A stretch of DNA of 64,000 nucleotides from Thecaphora thlaspeos (lineage: Eukaryota > Basidiomycota > Ustilaginomycetes > Urocystidales > Glomosporiaceae): assembly GCA_900291925.1 (NCBI GenBank), contig UWYS01000007.1, positions 248,001 through 312,000 of the forward strand. Direction: 5' to 3'. The notes below the pieces were generated by a model. The model searched no databases. It worked only from the letters and a program-made list of their open reading frames with translations, and was not told where the DNA came from. Made by a program: the position numbers and the translations under genes. This document shows, one piece after another, positions 63,931 to 64,000 of this stretch; position 1 is the first letter of the stretch, and every line of letters starts with the position of its first letter.

Positions 63931-64000
63931 GTTTGCAAGGCGCTGTGCGGGAGGTTGAGGACGAGGACGAAGACGAGAACGGGGACGATGGGGTGGGTGA
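63931..64000 (-). promoter_or_regulatory. RPA32 leader, cut by the window edge
   Basis: The 70 bases upstream of the RPA32 start codon; on the minus strand they are CCCATC/CGTCCTC-rich. The promoter continues beyond the window. Confidence 0.4.

Overview
The window is nuclear DNA from a filamentous or dimorphic fungus. GC-rich coding sequence, long single-exon genes beside multi-exon genes with short introns (mostly GTGAGT...CAG, about 70-190 nt), and the protein repertoire point to a basidiomycete, most likely Ustilaginomycotina (smut relatives). That placement is an inference from style and protein resemblance, not from a search. I rebuilt the gene models by hand from splice consensus, reading phase and recognisable protein families.

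Layout, left to right: a Cdc25-type Ras GEF (SH3, two degenerate WW-like motifs, RasGEF; +) converges on an aquaporin (-). CFT2/CPSF100 (-) follows. A 2.1 kb AT-rich island almost devoid of CpG comes next, then RAM2 (protein prenyltransferase alpha, -), which is divergent from an HSBP1-like gene (+). Then come an Irs4/Tax4-like EH-domain protein (-), a class I CPD photolyase (-) divergent from a PRPP synthetase (+), and a small coiled-coil protein (-). A Pil1/Lsp1 eisosome protein with a very long tail (-) is divergent from a NIPSNAP gene (+). An aromatic-amino-acid decarboxylase (-) and prefoldin subunit 1 (+) are divergent and separated by an 11-copy, 86-bp satellite. A 2,059-residue Rho GEF (-) is followed by 3.2 kb without recognisable genes. 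RNA15/CSTF2 (-) is divergent from a COA8-like mitochondrial protein (+), and TIM22 (-) from the proteasome ATPase RPT2 (+). The window ends with a short IFI6/IFI27-like ORF (-), a HET-C family protein (-), an intron-containing tRNA-Val(UAC) (-) and RPA32 (-).

Most genes are housekeeping. Themes are membrane and G-protein signalling (RasGEF, RhoGEF, RAM2, Pil1, Irs4), mRNA 3'-end formation (CFT2 and RNA15), mitochondrial biogenesis (TIM22, COA8, NIPSNAP, possibly photolyase) and proteostasis (RPT2, prefoldin, HSBP1). No operon-like organisation is expected; many neighbours are head-to-head and probably share promoters.

The most unusual features are non-coding. The first is the CpG-extinct island at 13,602-15,687, which contains a roughly 107-bp-arm foldback whose arms differ by exactly the CpG/TpG change expected from methyl-C deamination or RIP-like mutation. 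The second is the homogenised 86-bp satellite, carrying one GATA-factor core per unit, inside a bidirectional promoter.
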